48,799 bases of DNA from Sulfurimonas crateris (GCA_945883795.1 CAMCYC010000014.1:1-48799); one strand, 5' to 3'. Shown: positions 17,577-27,981, counted from the stretch's first letter. Numbers and translations: made by a program. The notes: generated by a model from the letters alone, not told the origin.

Positions 17577-17741
17577 GCTCAACTACATAAAGATATTCAG
17601 CGGATAGGCTATCTTCAAATAAATCACAAATACAATTATATTGACGATTAATAAAGATACTTAATCCATATTTTTACTGAATATCTTCAAAAGCAAAAGG
17701 TGGAATAAAATCATACAACTAAACTCTATCTTCCTTATAAT

Positions 17742-18737
17742 TTATATCATAACAGCTTTGCGTTTGCCTTCTTTAATTTCACCAATTAAATATCCATCTG
17801 TTTTAGCTAAAACTGTTGCAACATTTGCCTCTTCTACAACTAAAATCATTCCAACGCCCATGTTAAAGGCTCTAAACATCTCATCAGGATTTACATGTTG
17901 GCTTATAAGTTCAAAAATTGGCAACACTTTTATTGCATCTTTTTGTATCTCTGCTTGTAAATTCTCAGGTAAAACTCTTGGAAGATTCTCAATAATTCCA
18001 CCACCTGTAATATGTGCCATGGCAACTATCTCATTTTTAAGTTCTTTAAACATTTTGACATAAATTTTTGTAGGCTCTAGGAGTGTTTGAATCAAAGGTT
18101 TTCCATGAAAATTATCCTCAAATTTCATCCCCATTTTTTCAAAAAGCACTTTTCGAGCCAATGAAAAACCGTTTGAATGAAGCCCAGAACTAGGAAGTGC
18201 AATCAATTTATGTCCAGCTTTTACAAGTGCGACTCTATCCATTTCACTTTTTTCGGCAACACCTACAGCAAATCCCGCTAAATCGTAATCATCATGAGAA
18301 TACATTCCAGGCATCTCAGCAGTTTCGCCACCAATAAGCGCACACTCAGCTCGTATACAACCCTCAGCAATACCAGAAAGTACGCTTGTCGCAGTTTTTA
18401 CATCAAGTTTACCTGTTGCATAATAATCCAAAAAGAAAGAAGGTGTTCCAAAATTGCATAAAAGGTCATTCACGCACATCGCAACTAAATCTATTCCGAC
18501 TGTATTATGAATCCCAGAATCAATTGCAAGTTTGAGTTTAGTACCAACACCGTCAGTTGCAGCAAGCATAACAGGCTCTTTAAACCCTTTTGGAAGCTCA
18601 AATGCTCCTGCGAAAGAACCTATCCCACCAATAACACCAGGAATTTGTGTAGATTTAACTAAAGGTTTAATATTCTCAACAAAACTATTACCAGCATCAA
18701 TATCGACTCCAGCATCTTTGTAGCTAATTTGGCTCAT
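17742..18737 (-). CDS. purM: Phosphoribosylformylglycinamidine cyclo-ligase
   Basis: Fifth step of de novo purine synthesis, giving AIR from FGAM with ATP. Motifs are YKDAGVDIDAGN at the start, the LAATDGVGTKLKLA loop, NDLLCNFGTPSFFLDY, GGETAEMPGMY and HITGGGIIENLPRVLP. The start at 18737 is preceded by GGAG 8 nt away; the in-frame ATG at 18749 has no site. The C-terminus ends with GYLIGEIKEGKR, and the total of 331 residues is normal. Confidence 0.97.
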   Translation of the reverse strand: MSQISYKDAGVDIDAGNSFVENIKPLVKSTQIPGVIGGIGSFAGAFELPKGFKEPVMLAATDGVGTKLKLAIDSGIHNTVGIDLVAMCVNDLLCNFGTPSFFLDYYATGKLDVKTATSVLSGIAEGCIRAECALIGGETAEMPGMYSHDDYDLAGFAVGVAEKSEMDRVALVKAGHKLIALPSSGLHSNGFSLARKVLFEKMGMKFEDNFHGKPLIQTLLEPTKIYVKMFKELKNEIVAMAHITGGGIIENLPRVLPENLQAEIQKDAIKVLPIFELISQHVNPDEMFRAFNMGVGMILVVEEANVATVLAKTDGYLIGEIKEGKRKAVMI

Positions 18738-18813
18738 GAAGAACTCCATTTATAAAGTCCGAAAGTATATCTTATGGGAGTTTAGATAAGTGTTAAGCAA
18801 CCCAAAAATTGGA

Positions 18814-19005
18814 TTACTTCTTTTGTGGAAGGTCGCATTTTTTTGTAAACATGCACAATGGACAAAAATTAGTTACACCTACAATTAAGGGTGCAATTCC
18901 TAGAAAAAACCAGTAATTACTTGTGATAATACCTATAGCGATAAGAATTAAACCTGCGAGTATTCGTACAATCCTACAAGAAGACTTTATTTTATTGAAA
19001 TTCAT
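18814..19005 (-). CDS. DUF2892 (YgaP-like) small membrane protein
   Basis: The 63-residue protein has the DUF2892 layout: CRIVRILAGLILIAIGI, a second hydrophobic segment (NYWFFLGIAPLIVGVTNF) and the Cys-containing CPLCMF motif that corresponds to the G-x-C-P-x-Y-x-x-x-G segment at the end of YgaP. In YgaP this hairpin anchors a rhodanese domain; here it stands alone. Small DUF2892 proteins of this kind are frequent near sulfur-metabolism genes, but the neighbours here (purM and a spermidine-synthase-like gene) give no clue to its function. Confidence 0.85.
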   Translation of the reverse strand: MNFNKIKSSCRIVRILAGLILIAIGIITSNYWFFLGIAPLIVGVTNFCPLCMFTKKCDLPQKK

Positions 19006-19185
19006 GTGATTCCTTAGTGAAGTTTTCTGAAATTGTAGCGGATAATATGATAAAGATAGATTAGTTTTTATAAATTTGCAATTATCAAATATCCCTTAAA
19101 TATATCTAAATAGCTAGCTTTTTAAAACTACTAAAGGCAAATATGCTAAAATCCACTTCAATTATTAAACATAGGAATTATTATA

Positions 19186-19731
19186 ATGAAATCTTTTATT
19201 TATCCAGAAATGATGGTGCATGTTCCAGTCTGCACAAACAAAACTCCAAAGAGTGTTTTAATTATTAGTAATAATGCAAACCCGCTCCTTATAGAGATGG
19301 AAAAACACAGTGATATAAGTGCAACTGTAGTTGCTTGTAGTTTGGATGCGCTTCGTGATTTAGCTGAAAAAAGTTATGATGTTGTTATATCTGAAATGGC
19401 TGGTGATAGTGCAATTGTGGCTCATATTAACCGTATCATAAAAGAGGATGGACAACTCAGTATTGTGCATGATTCATTAGATGAAACGCATGCGAATAAG
19501 ATTCTTATGCAAGTTTTAGGCAATTATTTTAAAGTTATCATGCCTTATAATATTGGCAACGGTACAACGGCTCTACTCGCTTCAAAAGAGTACCATCCAA
19601 CGGCTGATATTATTTTACAAAGAGCGGATATGCTCGATGGTTTAAAGTATTATAATTGTGATATCCATGTAGCTTCATTTGCGATGCCAAATTATATTCG
19701 TAAAGAGTATTTAGGAATTATTAGAAACTAA
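19186..19731 (+). CDS. Spermidine synthase-like protein lacking the N-terminal domain
   Basis: The 181 residues align by eye with the C-terminal methyltransferase-like domain of Helicobacter-type SpeE: YPEMMVHVPVCTNKTPKSVLII, YDVVISEM, KEDGQLSIV, FKVIMPYNI, and GLKYYNCDIHVASFAMPNYI near the end. The N-terminal beta domain of about 80 residues is absent, since the ATG at 19186 has a proper upstream region (AGGAATTATTATA) and no open frame before it. Usual SpeE GGGDG is replaced by ISNNANP. Whether it still makes spermidine is uncertain. Its stop overlaps the coaE start (TAATG). Confidence 0.75.
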   Translation: MKSFIYPEMMVHVPVCTNKTPKSVLIISNNANPLLIEMEKHSDISATVVACSLDALRDLAEKSYDVVISEMAGDSAIVAHINRIIKEDGQLSIVHDSLDETHANKILMQVLGNYFKVIMPYNIGNGTTALLASKEYHPTADIILQRADMLDGLKYYNCDIHVASFAMPNYIRKEYLGIIRN

Positions 19732-20324
19732 TGGCATTTGAATATGCTATTGCCCTCACAGGCGGGATAGCCACAGGGAAAAGTACGGTTGCTTCTCTTT
19801 TGGCTCTTAATGGCATGAGAGTGATTGATGCAGATACTATCTCTCATGAGATTTTGGATGATTCTGCTTCATGGGTGCGTGATACTTTTGGAGAAGAATA
19901 TCTCAGTGGCATAAAAGTGGACCGTGCAAAACTTGGAACTCTTATTTTTTCAGATACATCAAAAAAAAAGGTGTTGGAAGATTTTTTACACCCAAAAATA
20001 CGAGCAGAGATAGAGCAACGAAGTATCAAACAAGATAGTTTTAAATTTCCCTATCTTATAGATATTCCACTTTTTTTTGAAAAATCTGCTTATGATATTA
20101 AAGAGAGTGTTGTTGTTTATGCTCCAAGTGAAATTCAGCTTGCGAGATTTATGAAAAGAAATGGTTATTCACAAGAGGAATCACTTCGAAGAATTAACTC
20201 CCAAATGGCTATAGAAGAGAAGAAGAAAAGAGCAACATGGGTAATTGATAATTCACAAAATTTAAAACATCTCCAAAAAGAGTGTGAGGATTTTGTGGAA
20301 AAAATTAAGGCAAAATATTTATAG
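19731..20324 (+). CDS. coaE: Dephospho-CoA kinase
   Basis: Last step of coenzyme A synthesis: phosphorylates the ribose 3'-OH of dephospho-CoA. The P-loop is TGGIATGKSTVAS at the N-terminus; IDADTISHEIL, DFLHPKIRAEI, DIPLFFEK and RRINSQMAIEEKKKRATWVIDN match the family. The length is 197 residues. Translation is coupled to the spermidine-synthase-like gene (TAATG), and dapF follows after 8 bp. Confidence 0.96.
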   Translation: MAFEYAIALTGGIATGKSTVASLLALNGMRVIDADTISHEILDDSASWVRDTFGEEYLSGIKVDRAKLGTLIFSDTSKKKVLEDFLHPKIRAEIEQRSIKQDSFKFPYLIDIPLFFEKSAYDIKESVVVYAPSEIQLARFMKRNGYSQEESLRRINSQMAIEEKKKRATWVIDNSQNLKHLQKECEDFVEKIKAKYL

Positions 20325-20332
20325 GAAAATAG

Positions 20333-21091
20333 ATGACTGTAACTAAATATAGTGCAAATGGAAATGATTTTGTGTTGTTTCATACTTTTATCAAAAAAGA
20401 TAGAAGTGAATTAGCAAAAGAGCTTTGTCATAGACAAAATGGGATTGGTGCAGATGGATTGATAGTTTTAGTCCCTCATGCTAAGTACGATTTTGAGTGG
20501 CAATTTTATAACTCTGATGGAAGTGAAGCTGAGATGTGTGGTAATGGAAGCCGTGCATGTGCACATTATGCTTTTGTAAATAACCTTGCAGATGAAAAGA
20601 TGAGTTTTTTGACACAAGCAGGAGTAATCTCAGCTGAAGTAAATAGCAACATGGTTTTAAGTGAACTTACACCACCAACTATTTTAGAAAAGAATATTAT
20701 CTATAATAATAAAAAATGGATAAAAGTAAATACAGGCGTTCCCCATCTTGTAAGTTTTACTGATGATATTAAAAAATTTGATATTCAAGAGGCAAGAGAG
20801 CTAAGATACAAATACAATGCTAATGTGAATATCGTTTATGTTGATGGGAATAATTTACGAGTACGCACTTATGAGCGAGGTGTTGAAGATGAAACACTTG
20901 CATGTGGCACTGGCATGGCTGCGAGTTTTTATGTAGCACTTTTAGAAAAAAAAGTGGGTGAAAATATAGAAGTTTACCCAAAAAGTGGAGATACTCTTTA
21001 TTTAGGTATCAATAGTAAAACAATTACTTTCAGGGGTGAAGTGAAAAAAGTTTTTACATGTGAATTTGAGTCTAAAGTAGAGAATTTTTAG
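20333..21091 (+). CDS. dapF: Diaminopimelate epimerase
   Basis: Isomerises LL- to meso-diaminopimelate for lysine and peptidoglycan. The two catalytic cysteines are seen in EMCGNGSRACAHY and LACGTGMAASF; KYSANGNDFVLF is the conserved N-terminus and NVNIVYVDG and RTYERGVEDET are further family motifs. The 252-residue length is typical of Campylobacterota. A strong terminator hairpin follows. Confidence 0.97.
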   Translation: MTVTKYSANGNDFVLFHTFIKKDRSELAKELCHRQNGIGADGLIVLVPHAKYDFEWQFYNSDGSEAEMCGNGSRACAHYAFVNNLADEKMSFLTQAGVISAEVNSNMVLSELTPPTILEKNIIYNNKKWIKVNTGVPHLVSFTDDIKKFDIQEARELRYKYNANVNIVYVDGNNLRVRTYERGVEDETLACGTGMAASFYVALLEKKVGENIEVYPKSGDTLYLGINSKTITFRGEVKKVFTCEFESKVENF

Positions 21092-21102
21092 TAAAAAAGG
21101 AG

Positions 21103-21135
21103 TTATTCACATGCAAACATGTGAATAATTTTTTT
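21103..21135. terminator. Strong rho-independent terminator between dapF and prfA
   Basis: An 11-bp perfect stem TTATTCACATG (21103-21113) and CATGTGAATAA (21118-21128) with loop CAAA is followed by T7 on the + strand. An A-run before it gives a T-run on the other strand too, so it can end both convergent genes. Confidence 0.9.
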
Positions 21136-21136
21136 A

Positions 21137-22204
21137 TTATAACCCTGCAGCTTCAACAATTTTTGCTTGGTGGTCTGCAATAAGTGGTTCAATAATCTCA
21201 TCTAAAAGACCACCACCCATGATTTCACCAAGTCTGTAAATTGTTAAGTTTATTCTATGGTCACTTATACGGTTTTGTGGATAATTATAAGTTCTAATCC
21301 TTCCACTTCTATCGCCAGTTCCCACTTGAGCAGAGCGATTTGCACTATCTTTTGCTTGTGCTTCTTGCATCTCTAAATCATAAAGTCTAGCTTTGAGTAC
21401 TTTCATCGCTTTATCTTTATTTTTATGTTGCGATTTTTGGTCTTGGTTAGTTACAACCAAGCCTGTCGGCAAGTGTGTAATACGAACAGCAGAATCTGTT
21501 GTATTGACACTTTGCCCACCACATCCACTTGAACGCATAACATCTATTTTCAAATCGTTTTCATTAATCTGAATTTCAACATCTTCAACCTCTGCCATAA
21601 CGGCAACAGTGATTGCTGATGTATGAACACGACCTTGTGATTCTGTAGCTGGAACACGCTGAACTCGGTGTGTTCCACCTTCATACTTCAATCTACTATA
21701 AACTTGGTCACCTTTTATAAGTGCAATAACTTCTTTAAATCCGCCTGCATCTGATGGACTTGTGCTTAAAAGCTCAATTTTCCAATCTTTTACTTCCGCA
21801 TAACGGGTATAAGCATCAAACAAATCACCAACAAAGATAGCAGCTTCATCACCACCAGCCCCAGCACGAAGCTCAACGATAATATTTCTATCATCATTTG
21901 GGTCTTTTGGCAATAAAAGAAGTCTTATCTCATTTTCTAATTCTGGTTTACGAGGCTCAAGTTCTTTGAGTTCCTCTTTTGCCATCTCAAACATTTCAGA
22001 ATCACCAAGCATAATTTTAGCATCAGCAATATCTTTTACAAGAGCTTTATACTCTTTTGCTTTTTCAACTATATCTATAAGTGAAGATTGCTCTTTTGAG
22101 AGATTTGTCATTCTTTTGATGTCAGAAGTTATGTCAGGTGAACTTAGCAATTCGCTAAGTTCATTATAGCGGGTGATAAACGGGGTAAGTTTATCGGCTA
22201 ACAT
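21137..22204 (-). CDS. prfA: Peptide chain release factor 1
   Basis: Recognises UAA and UAG and releases the nascent chain. The class is fixed by [16 protein letters not shown] (GGQ catalytic motif) and [15 protein letters not shown] (the PxT tripeptide, here PAT, used for UAA/UAG). The long N-terminal helical domain and the [16 protein letters not shown] segment fit RF1. The length of 355 residues is standard. It lies 12 bp downstream of rpsT in the same direction. Confidence 0.97.
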   Translation of the reverse strand: MLADKLTPFITRYNELSELLSSPDITSDIKRMTNLSKEQSSLIDIVEKAKEYKALVKDIADAKIMLGDSEMFEMAKEELKELEPRKPELENEIRLLLLPKDPNDDRNIIVELRAGAGGDEAAIFVGDLFDAYTRYAEVKDWKIELLSTSPSDAGGFKEVIALIKGDQVYSRLKYEGGTHRVQRVPATESQGRVHTSAITVAVMAEVEDVEIQINENDLKIDVMRSSGCGGQSVNTTDSAVRITHLPTGLVVTNQDQKSQHKNKDKAMKVLKARLYDLEMQEAQAKDSANRSAQVGTGDRSGRIRTYNYPQNRISDHRINLTIYRLGEIMGGGLLDEIIEPLIADHQAKIVEAAGL

Positions 22205-22216
22205 TAATTGTTAACC

Positions 22217-22477
22217 TTACAGTGCGTTTACAGCTCTGTGTAGACGACTTACTTTTCTAGCTGCAGTTGTTTTTTTCAAAACACCTTTGCTTACAAATTT
22301 ATGAATTTGTTTATTTGCTACTTTCAATGCAACAGTAGCGTCCTCTTTATTTCCTGCTTCAACTGCAGTATTAACACCCTTTACGATATTTTTAAGACGA
22401 GTTCTGTAAAAACGATTTCGCTCAGCACGAACGATAGTTTGACGAATTCTCTTAATTGATGACTTATGATTTGCCAT
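22217..22477 (-). CDS. rpsT: 30S ribosomal protein S20
   Basis: Primary 16S rRNA-binding protein, all helical. [22 protein letters not shown] is diagnostic; KANKQIHK-like and [12 protein letters not shown] segments complete it. The length is 86 residues. The start is preceded by AAGGACTC. It probably shares a transcript with prfA, and it diverges from glmM. Confidence 0.97.
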   Translation of the reverse strand: MANHKSSIKRIRQTIVRAERNRFYRTRLKNIVKGVNTAVEAGNKEDATVALKVANKQIHKFVSKGVLKKTTAARKVSRLHRAVNAL

Positions 22478-22622
22478 ATATGAGTCCTTCTCATGAAATT
22501 TAGTGCGGAATCTTAGCTTAAAGATAATTAAAGCTAAGTTAAATAGAATTCAAATTACTCTATTTTTCCTTTCTTTAGAGAATTATGTTAAAATTCGTAA
22601 CTTTAATTTAATGGATATTACA

Positions 22623-23963
22623 ATGAAATTATTTGGAACAGATGGGGTTCGTGGTGAGGCTGGCTCATTTTTGAGTGCTGAACTTGCTATGAAAGTTGCC
22701 ATGGCAGCTGGAATTTACTTTAAACAACATTCACTAACAAACAAAATATTAATCGGTAAAGATACAAGAAGAAGTGGCTATATGATAGAAAATGCTATTG
22801 TAAGCGGTCTTACTGCCATTGGTTATGATGTAGTTGAAATTGGTCCTATGCCAACACCCGCAATTGCTTTTATTACTGAAAACATGCGTTGTGATGCTGG
22901 TATTATGATTAGTGCATCACATAATTCATTTGAAGATAATGGAATCAAATTTTTTGACAGAAATGGGGATAAACTTTCAAGTGATGTTGAAAAAAAGATT
23001 GAAGATATTTATGAAGATGCTCAAGCTTTACATGATGCGCAAGTAACCGCAAAAAATATTGGCAAGGCCAAAAGAATTGATGATGTTATAGGACGCTATA
23101 TTGTTCAGCTTAAAAATTCTTTTCCCACAGAGCTTTCTCTCAAAGGGATACGGATTGTATTAGATACAGCAAATGGAGCAGCTTACAAAGTTGGTCCAAC
23201 AGTGCTTGAAGAGCTTGGTGCTGATGTAATTGTGTTGCACAATAAACCAGATGGATTTAATATAAATGAAGCATGTGGCGCACTTCACACAAAAGATTTA
23301 TGTGAAAGTGTCCTTAAATTTAGAGCAGATGTGGGAATCGCACTTGATGGAGATGCAGATAGGCTTGTAGTTGTTGATGAAAATGGAGAAATGATTGATG
23401 GTGACCAACTTTTGGGAGCTTTAGGTGTATATATGCACTCACGAGGTTCACTCAAAGGTGGTGGAATTGTTTCTACGGTTATGAGTAATCAAGGGTTGGA
23501 AGATTTTTTGAATAAAAAAGGACTCAAACTATTTCGTTCAGATGTTGGCGATAAAAATGTTTTAGAAGTGATGAAAAAAGAGAAAATTAATTTTGGTGGC
23601 GAGCAAAGTGGGCATGTCATTATAAGTGATTATGCAAAAACAGGAGATGGACTTGTCAGTGCACTTCAAACATTGGCCTTATTAATTCACACAAAAGAAA
23701 AAGCTTCAAAAATTTTGCGTCCATTTAAACTCTATCCTCAGAAACTAATAAATATCAATATTAGAATAAAAAAACCACTCGATACTATTGAAGGATTAAA
23801 TAATAAGCTCCAAGAATTAGATAAAAATAATATTCGCCATCTTATCCGTTATTCTGGAACTGAAAATAAATTAAGAATTTTACTTGAGTGTAAAGATGCA
23901 AAAATCATGAACTCTTCCATGACAGAGATGGTAGATTTTTTCCAAAAAGCTTTAAATGTCTAA
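22623..23963 (+). CDS. glmM: Phosphoglucosamine mutase
   Basis: Makes glucosamine-1-phosphate for UDP-GlcNAc. I use the ATG at 22623 ([11 protein letters not shown], the invariant N-terminus); the frame extends 120 bp upstream, but that part is promoter (TATGTTAAAAT at about 22584). The catalytic phosphoserine is in [13 protein letters not shown], the metal-binding loop is [11 protein letters not shown], the sugar-specificity loop is GGEQSGH, and the phosphate-binding site is [10 protein letters not shown]. Its end overlaps lspA by 8 bp. Confidence 0.97.
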   Translation: MKLFGTDGVRGEAGSFLSAELAMKVAMAAGIYFKQHSLTNKILIGKDTRRSGYMIENAIVSGLTAIGYDVVEIGPMPTPAIAFITENMRCDAGIMISASHNSFEDNGIKFFDRNGDKLSSDVEKKIEDIYEDAQALHDAQVTAKNIGKAKRIDDVIGRYIVQLKNSFPTELSLKGIRIVLDTANGAAYKVGPTVLEELGADVIVLHNKPDGFNINEACGALHTKDLCESVLKFRADVGIALDGDADRLVVVDENGEMIDGDQLLGALGVYMHSRGSLKGGGIVSTVMSNQGLEDFLNKKGLKLFRSDVGDKNVLEVMKKEKINFGGEQSGHVIISDYAKTGDGLVSALQTLALLIHTKEKASKILRPFKLYPQKLININIRIKKPLDTIEGLNNKLQELDKNNIRHLIRYSGTENKLRILLECKDAKIMNSSMTEMVDFFQKALNV

Positions 23964-24414
23964 AAATTATCTCTTACGATTAAGTGCCATTTTATCATTT
24001 GCACTTGTTGGAATTTTTATTATTGATCAAAATATTAAATTACTTTTTGTGGATGGATTTCGTTATTATACAGAGTGCATAGACCTTATTTTGGTTTATA
24101 ATAAGGGTGTAGCATTTTCAATGTTTGCATTTTTGCAAGAGTGGTTAAAATATATTCAATTAGTTTTAATTGTAGGTATTCTTTTTTATATCTATCACTT
24201 AAAAAAAATATGTTATGCATTTCCTGGTGGGATTCTTTTGGGTGCAGCACTCTCCAATGTATATGATAGATTTATACATGGCGGTGTGGTGGATATGGTG
24301 TATTGGCATTGTGGTTTTGATTTTGCGGTCTTTAACTTTGCAGATGTCATGATAGATTTCGCTGTGCTTTGGATATTGATTTTGAATTTGAAACCAAAAT
24401 TTTGTAAAAGCTAA
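23956..24414 (+). CDS. lspA: Lipoprotein signal peptidase
   Basis: Integral membrane aspartyl protease that cleaves signal peptides of prolipoproteins. Four hydrophobic helices are present. The family motif is DQNIKLLF near the first helix, and the catalytic aspartates are in [16 protein letters not shown] and FNFADVMID. It overlaps the end of glmM by 8 bp, an arrangement typical of Campylobacterota. Confidence 0.95.
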   Translation: MSKNYLLRLSAILSFALVGIFIIDQNIKLLFVDGFRYYTECIDLILVYNKGVAFSMFAFLQEWLKYIQLVLIVGILFYIYHLKKICYAFPGGILLGAALSNVYDRFIHGGVVDMVYWHCGFDFAVFNFADVMIDFAVLWILILNLKPKFCKS

Positions 24415-24474
24415 TTAAAAGCACTTTTTAGGTAATATTGCTAAAAATAATAGTTCAACTACTAAAGGAAATTG

Positions 24475-25773
24475 ATGGAAATCAAAGTAAATAAAATTAA
24501 TAGTGCAAATGCTGAAATTTATGCAACTATCTCAGCTGGTGAGATTGACGCAAAAATCAATAAAATTGCTAAGGGCTTAACAAAAACTGCTAAAGTAGAT
24601 GGTTTTCGTAAAGGAAAAGTTCCTGTTGCTACTATCAAAAAACAATATGGTAGCCGTTTAGTTCAAGATGCAGAATCTGAAGCACTTCGTACAGTTTTTG
24701 ATAACGGGTTAAAAGAGCTTAATATTGCTCCTGACACTATAATTGGTGAACCAAATATTTCTCGCTTTGATAAAACTGCTCAAAATATTGAAGTAACTGT
24801 TAAAATAGCAATGCGTCCTTTCATAGACTTAGGTGATTATGTTTCTATGGTTGCAGACTTTGAAAAGCCTGTAGTAAGCGATGAAGCAGTTGATGTAAGA
24901 ATTAAAAACTTAGCAGAACAACAAGCTTCTTTGATTGATGTTGAAGAAGACCGTGAAGTACAAAATGGAGATACTGTTATAATTGATTTTGCAGGCTCGA
25001 TAGATGGTGTAGCTTTTACAGGTGGAACATCTACAAATTTCGCTTTTAAATTAGGTTCAAATCAATTTATTCCAGGTTTTGAAGAGCAAGTTATCGGTAT
25101 GAAAAAAGATGAGGAAAAAGTGATTCAAGTTACTTTCCCACAAAACTATAATCCAGCTAATTTAGCAGGTAAAGATTCAGATTTCAAAGTAAAAGTACAC
25201 AAAATTCAAGTACAACAAGCTATTGAAATTAATGATGAATTTGCTGCAAAAATGCTTCAAGGGGAAGAAAAACAAACTTTGGAACATTTAAAAGCATTAG
25301 TAAAAACTCAACTTGAAAATGAAGAATTAAGTAAACTTTACAATGATTTAAAACCTGTATTACTTGAAATTTATGTTGAAAATATCAAATTTGATTTACC
25401 TGACTTTGTAGTTGAACAAGAGATAGATATTGCTTTAAATAAAAAAGCAGGTGAAATGAGTGAAACAGCAGTACAAGAACTTCGTGATAATCCAGAGAAA
25501 TTGACTGAGTTGCGTGAGAGTTTCCGTGAAGATGCTCGAAAAAGTGTAAGTGCAACATTCCTTATTGATTCTTTAGCACAAGCACAAAATATTCGAATCT
25601 CTGAACAAGAAGTATTACAAACTATCTATTTTGAAGCGATACAAATTGGTCAAGACCCTCAAGCAGCATATGAAAAATATAAAAAAGCTGGATACCTTCC
25701 TGCTGTTCAGATGTCCATGGTTGAAGACAAAGTGCTTACCGTACTTCTCAATACAAAGATAAAAGAAGCATAA
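24475..25773 (+). CDS. tig: Trigger factor
   Basis: Ribosome-bound chaperone and prolyl isomerase. The N-terminal ribosome-binding domain contains [12 protein letters not shown] with the G-F-R-x-x-x-x-P signature; the central FKBP domain spans [14 protein letters not shown] to HKIQVQQ; the rest is the helical C-terminal domain. I start at ATG 24475 with AAGGAAA upstream; a TTG one codon earlier is also in frame. First gene of a run tig-clpP-GGDEF-def-comM. Confidence 0.96.
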   Translation: MEIKVNKINSANAEIYATISAGEIDAKINKIAKGLTKTAKVDGFRKGKVPVATIKKQYGSRLVQDAESEALRTVFDNGLKELNIAPDTIIGEPNISRFDKTAQNIEVTVKIAMRPFIDLGDYVSMVADFEKPVVSDEAVDVRIKNLAEQQASLIDVEEDREVQNGDTVIIDFAGSIDGVAFTGGTSTNFAFKLGSNQFIPGFEEQVIGMKKDEEKVIQVTFPQNYNPANLAGKDSDFKVKVHKIQVQQAIEINDEFAAKMLQGEEKQTLEHLKALVKTQLENEELSKLYNDLKPVLLEIYVENIKFDLPDFVVEQEIDIALNKKAGEMSETAVQELRDNPEKLTELRESFREDARKSVSATFLIDSLAQAQNIRISEQEVLQTIYFEAIQIGQDPQAAYEKYKKAGYLPAVQMSMVEDKVLTVLLNTKIKEA

Positions 25774-25777
25774 GGAT

Positions 25778-26368
25778 ATGAGTTATATACCTTATGTAGT
25801 TGAAAAAACTGGACGAGGAGAGCGTTCTTATGATATTTATTCTCGTCTTTTAAAAGACAGAATTGTTATGCTCAGTGGAGAAGTAAATGATGCCGTTGCT
25901 TCTTCAATAGTTGCGCAATTTTTATTTCTTGAAGCTGAAGACCCAGAGAAAGATATCTATTTTTATATCAATTCTCCTGGTGGCGTTGTTACTGCTGGTA
26001 TGGCAATTTATGATACTATGAACTATATTCGCCCACATGTAGCAACAATTTGTATAGGTCAAGCTGCATCTATGGGAGCTTTTTTGCTCTCTTCTGGAGA
26101 AAAAGGGAAGAGATATGCTCTTCCACATGCAAGAATCATGATTCATCAACCTTTGGGTGGTGCACAAGGTCAAGCAACTGATATCGCAATTCAAGCAAAA
26201 GAGATTCTTCGCATGAAAGCAGAACTCAATGAAATAATTGCAAAAAATACAGGGCAAACAGTTGAAACTGTAGAAAAAGATACAGACCGTGACAATTTCA
26301 TGAGTGCTAAAGAAGCTCAAATCTATGGTTTGATTGATGAAGTGTTAATTAAAAACGACAAAGAGTAA
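25778..26368 (+). CDS. clpP: ATP-dependent Clp protease proteolytic subunit
   Basis: Serine peptidase core of the Clp protease. Catalytic Ser is in [12 protein letters not shown], His in [11 protein letters not shown] and Asp in [34 protein letters not shown] is the conserved N-terminal segment. The length is 196 residues. It follows tig by 4 bp. Confidence 0.97.
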   Translation: MSYIPYVVEKTGRGERSYDIYSRLLKDRIVMLSGEVNDAVASSIVAQFLFLEAEDPEKDIYFYINSPGGVVTAGMAIYDTMNYIRPHVATICIGQAASMGAFLLSSGEKGKRYALPHARIMIHQPLGGAQGQATDIAIQAKEILRMKAELNEIIAKNTGQTVETVEKDTDRDNFMSAKEAQIYGLIDEVLIKNDKE

Positions 26369-26381
26369 GGAGTATTAAAGG

Positions 26382-27455
26382 ATGGCTAAGAATTTACGAG
26401 AAAGAGAATCTAATACTATTCGTGCACATGAAAGAGCAACAAGACCTTTAAGTCGCCAAAATTATAGAAGTGATGACAGCTTATCAAGTGATTTAGAACT
26501 TTATTCTAAAGAGGTGTTAGAGTTTTTAATAAGAGACAATATTCCACCTACTCCAAGTAATTTTTCGTCATACTTTGATAGTCTTTTAGAAGAAAAAAAT
26601 GAGAATCTCCGTAAACAAATCTTAGCTGTCCTAGACCTTGAAGAGAGTAATGACGATGAAACAACTATCAATCTTGAGCATAATCTCAAAAAAGGTTTTT
26701 CATCAGTTAAAAATATCTTAAGTGTTACTGCTGGTCTTTATAAAAACACTACATTAATGACTAAAATTTTGGAAAAAAGAAAAGCAGAACTTGTAGATTT
26801 TCAAGATACTGAAATGGTTAAAAGTGTTGTAAACTCTTTAAATAATGATTTATTTAAATTAAATGAAATTTTAAAGAAACAAAATTCACAAATGAAAACT
26901 ATTTACGATGAAACTGCTGGTATTATTAAAAGTGTAGAAAATGAGACTATTTTTGATAATCAGTATGGCGTGTATAATAAACGCTATATTTTAAGTAAAA
27001 TAACTCAAGAAATAGGACAAATAAAAGAATTTAAATATAACAGTTCAGTTTTAATGATAGAACTCTCTCGTGAGCTAAAAGAAAATATTAATAATGAAAA
27101 AATAGTTATTTTAATGACTCGAACAATTGCAAGATTACTTCTAAAAACATCAAGAAGAAATGATATTGTTGCACATTATGGTAATGGTGTTTTTGTAATG
27201 CTTGTAAAACATACAGATATAGAAAGTGCAAAAAAAGCAAGTGAACGACTCGTAGATTTAGTATCTAACAGTAATTTCTTTTTCGCAGACCGTGAAATAA
27301 AACTTAAAATTGCTATTGGTATCACAGATGTTCATAAAGATTTGTCCGTTGAAGAGATTATTGTAAATGCTATGGATGGAGTTGAAAAATCGTATTTAAA
27401 TCCTAAATTTGGATTTGCGGTTTCACAAGCAAAGATAGTTGAAGATAAAAAGTAA
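26382..27455 (+). CDS. Degenerate GGDEF domain protein
   Basis: A 357-residue soluble protein. Residues 190-350 form a GGDEF (diguanylate cyclase) fold: DNQYGVYNKRYILSK matches the usual D-x-L-T-G-l-x-N-R-R-Y start and SRRNDIVAHYGNGVFVML the active site. The signature is GNGVF (267-271) in place of GGDEF, so both active-site acids are lost, and no I-site RxxD precedes it. It is therefore probably not a cyclase; GTP binding or a structural role is possible. The N-terminal half is helical (about 40-185). Its place between clpP and def in one operon suggests a conserved regulatory function. Confidence 0.8.
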   Translation: MAKNLRERESNTIRAHERATRPLSRQNYRSDDSLSSDLELYSKEVLEFLIRDNIPPTPSNFSSYFDSLLEEKNENLRKQILAVLDLEESNDDETTINLEHNLKKGFSSVKNILSVTAGLYKNTTLMTKILEKRKAELVDFQDTEMVKSVVNSLNNDLFKLNEILKKQNSQMKTIYDETAGIIKSVENETIFDNQYGVYNKRYILSKITQEIGQIKEFKYNSSVLMIELSRELKENINNEKIVILMTRTIARLLLKTSRRNDIVAHYGNGVFVMLVKHTDIESAKKASERLVDLVSNSNFFFADREIKLKIAIGITDVHKDLSVEEIIVNAMDGVEKSYLNPKFGFAVSQAKIVEDKK

Positions 27456-27459
27456 TTTT

Positions 27460-27981
27460 ATGCAGTTAAGTATAGTTGAATATCCCGATAAAAGATTAAA
27501 AGAAAAATCAAGTCAAGTTAAAAAATTTGACACAGATTTACATGCTCTTTTAAATGCTATGTATCTTATCATGCTAGATTCCAATGGTATTGGACTAGCA
27601 GCCATTCAAGTCGCACATCCAAAAGCAGTTCTGATTTTAAATATTCCTAACGAAGATGGAGAACAAACTGAGGAGAATTTATTGGAAATAATCAATCCAA
27701 TAATCACTTCTAAAAATGGGATAACAACCTATCAAGAAGGGTGTTTGAGTGTTCCAGGATTTTATGAAGATATCGATAGACATGAAAAAGTGATTATCAA
27801 GTATCAAGATAGAAATGGAAATACTAAAACATTAGAGGCTGATGGGCTTTTAAGTATAGCAATTCAGCATGAAATAGACCACCTTAATGGGATTTTATTT
27901 ATAGACAAACTCTCGTACTCTCGCAGAAAGAAGTTTGAAAAAGAGTATAAAAGAATCCAAAAAGAGAAAAAACGCTCTTAG
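27460..27981 (+). CDS. def: Peptide deformylase
   Basis: Removes the formyl group from nascent N-terminal methionine. The three family motifs are present: GIGLAAIQV, EGCLSVPGF (metal Cys) and HEIDHLNG (HExxH metal ligands). I start at ATG 27460 (MQLSIVEYPDKRLKEKS), which is where homologues begin; a TTG 21 bp earlier lies inside the previous gene. 173 residues, and followed by comM after 51 bp. Confidence 0.97.
   Translation: MQLSIVEYPDKRLKEKSSQVKKFDTDLHALLNAMYLIMLDSNGIGLAAIQVAHPKAVLILNIPNEDGEQTEENLLEIINPIITSKNGITTYQEGCLSVPGFYEDIDRHEKVIIKYQDRNGNTKTLEADGLLSIAIQHEIDHLNGILFIDKLSYSRRKKFEKEYKRIQKEKKRS

Noticed and set aside
17583-17741. Minus-strand 50-codon open stretch before the YwbE-like gene
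   Set aside because: It overlaps the YwbE-like start, is interrupted by a stop upstream, and has no recognised similarity; chance in AT-rich DNA is more likely.
25922-26320. Antisense open frame over clpP
   Set aside because: Shadow of the clpP frame with Cys/Ser/Phe-rich, non-protein-like sequence.
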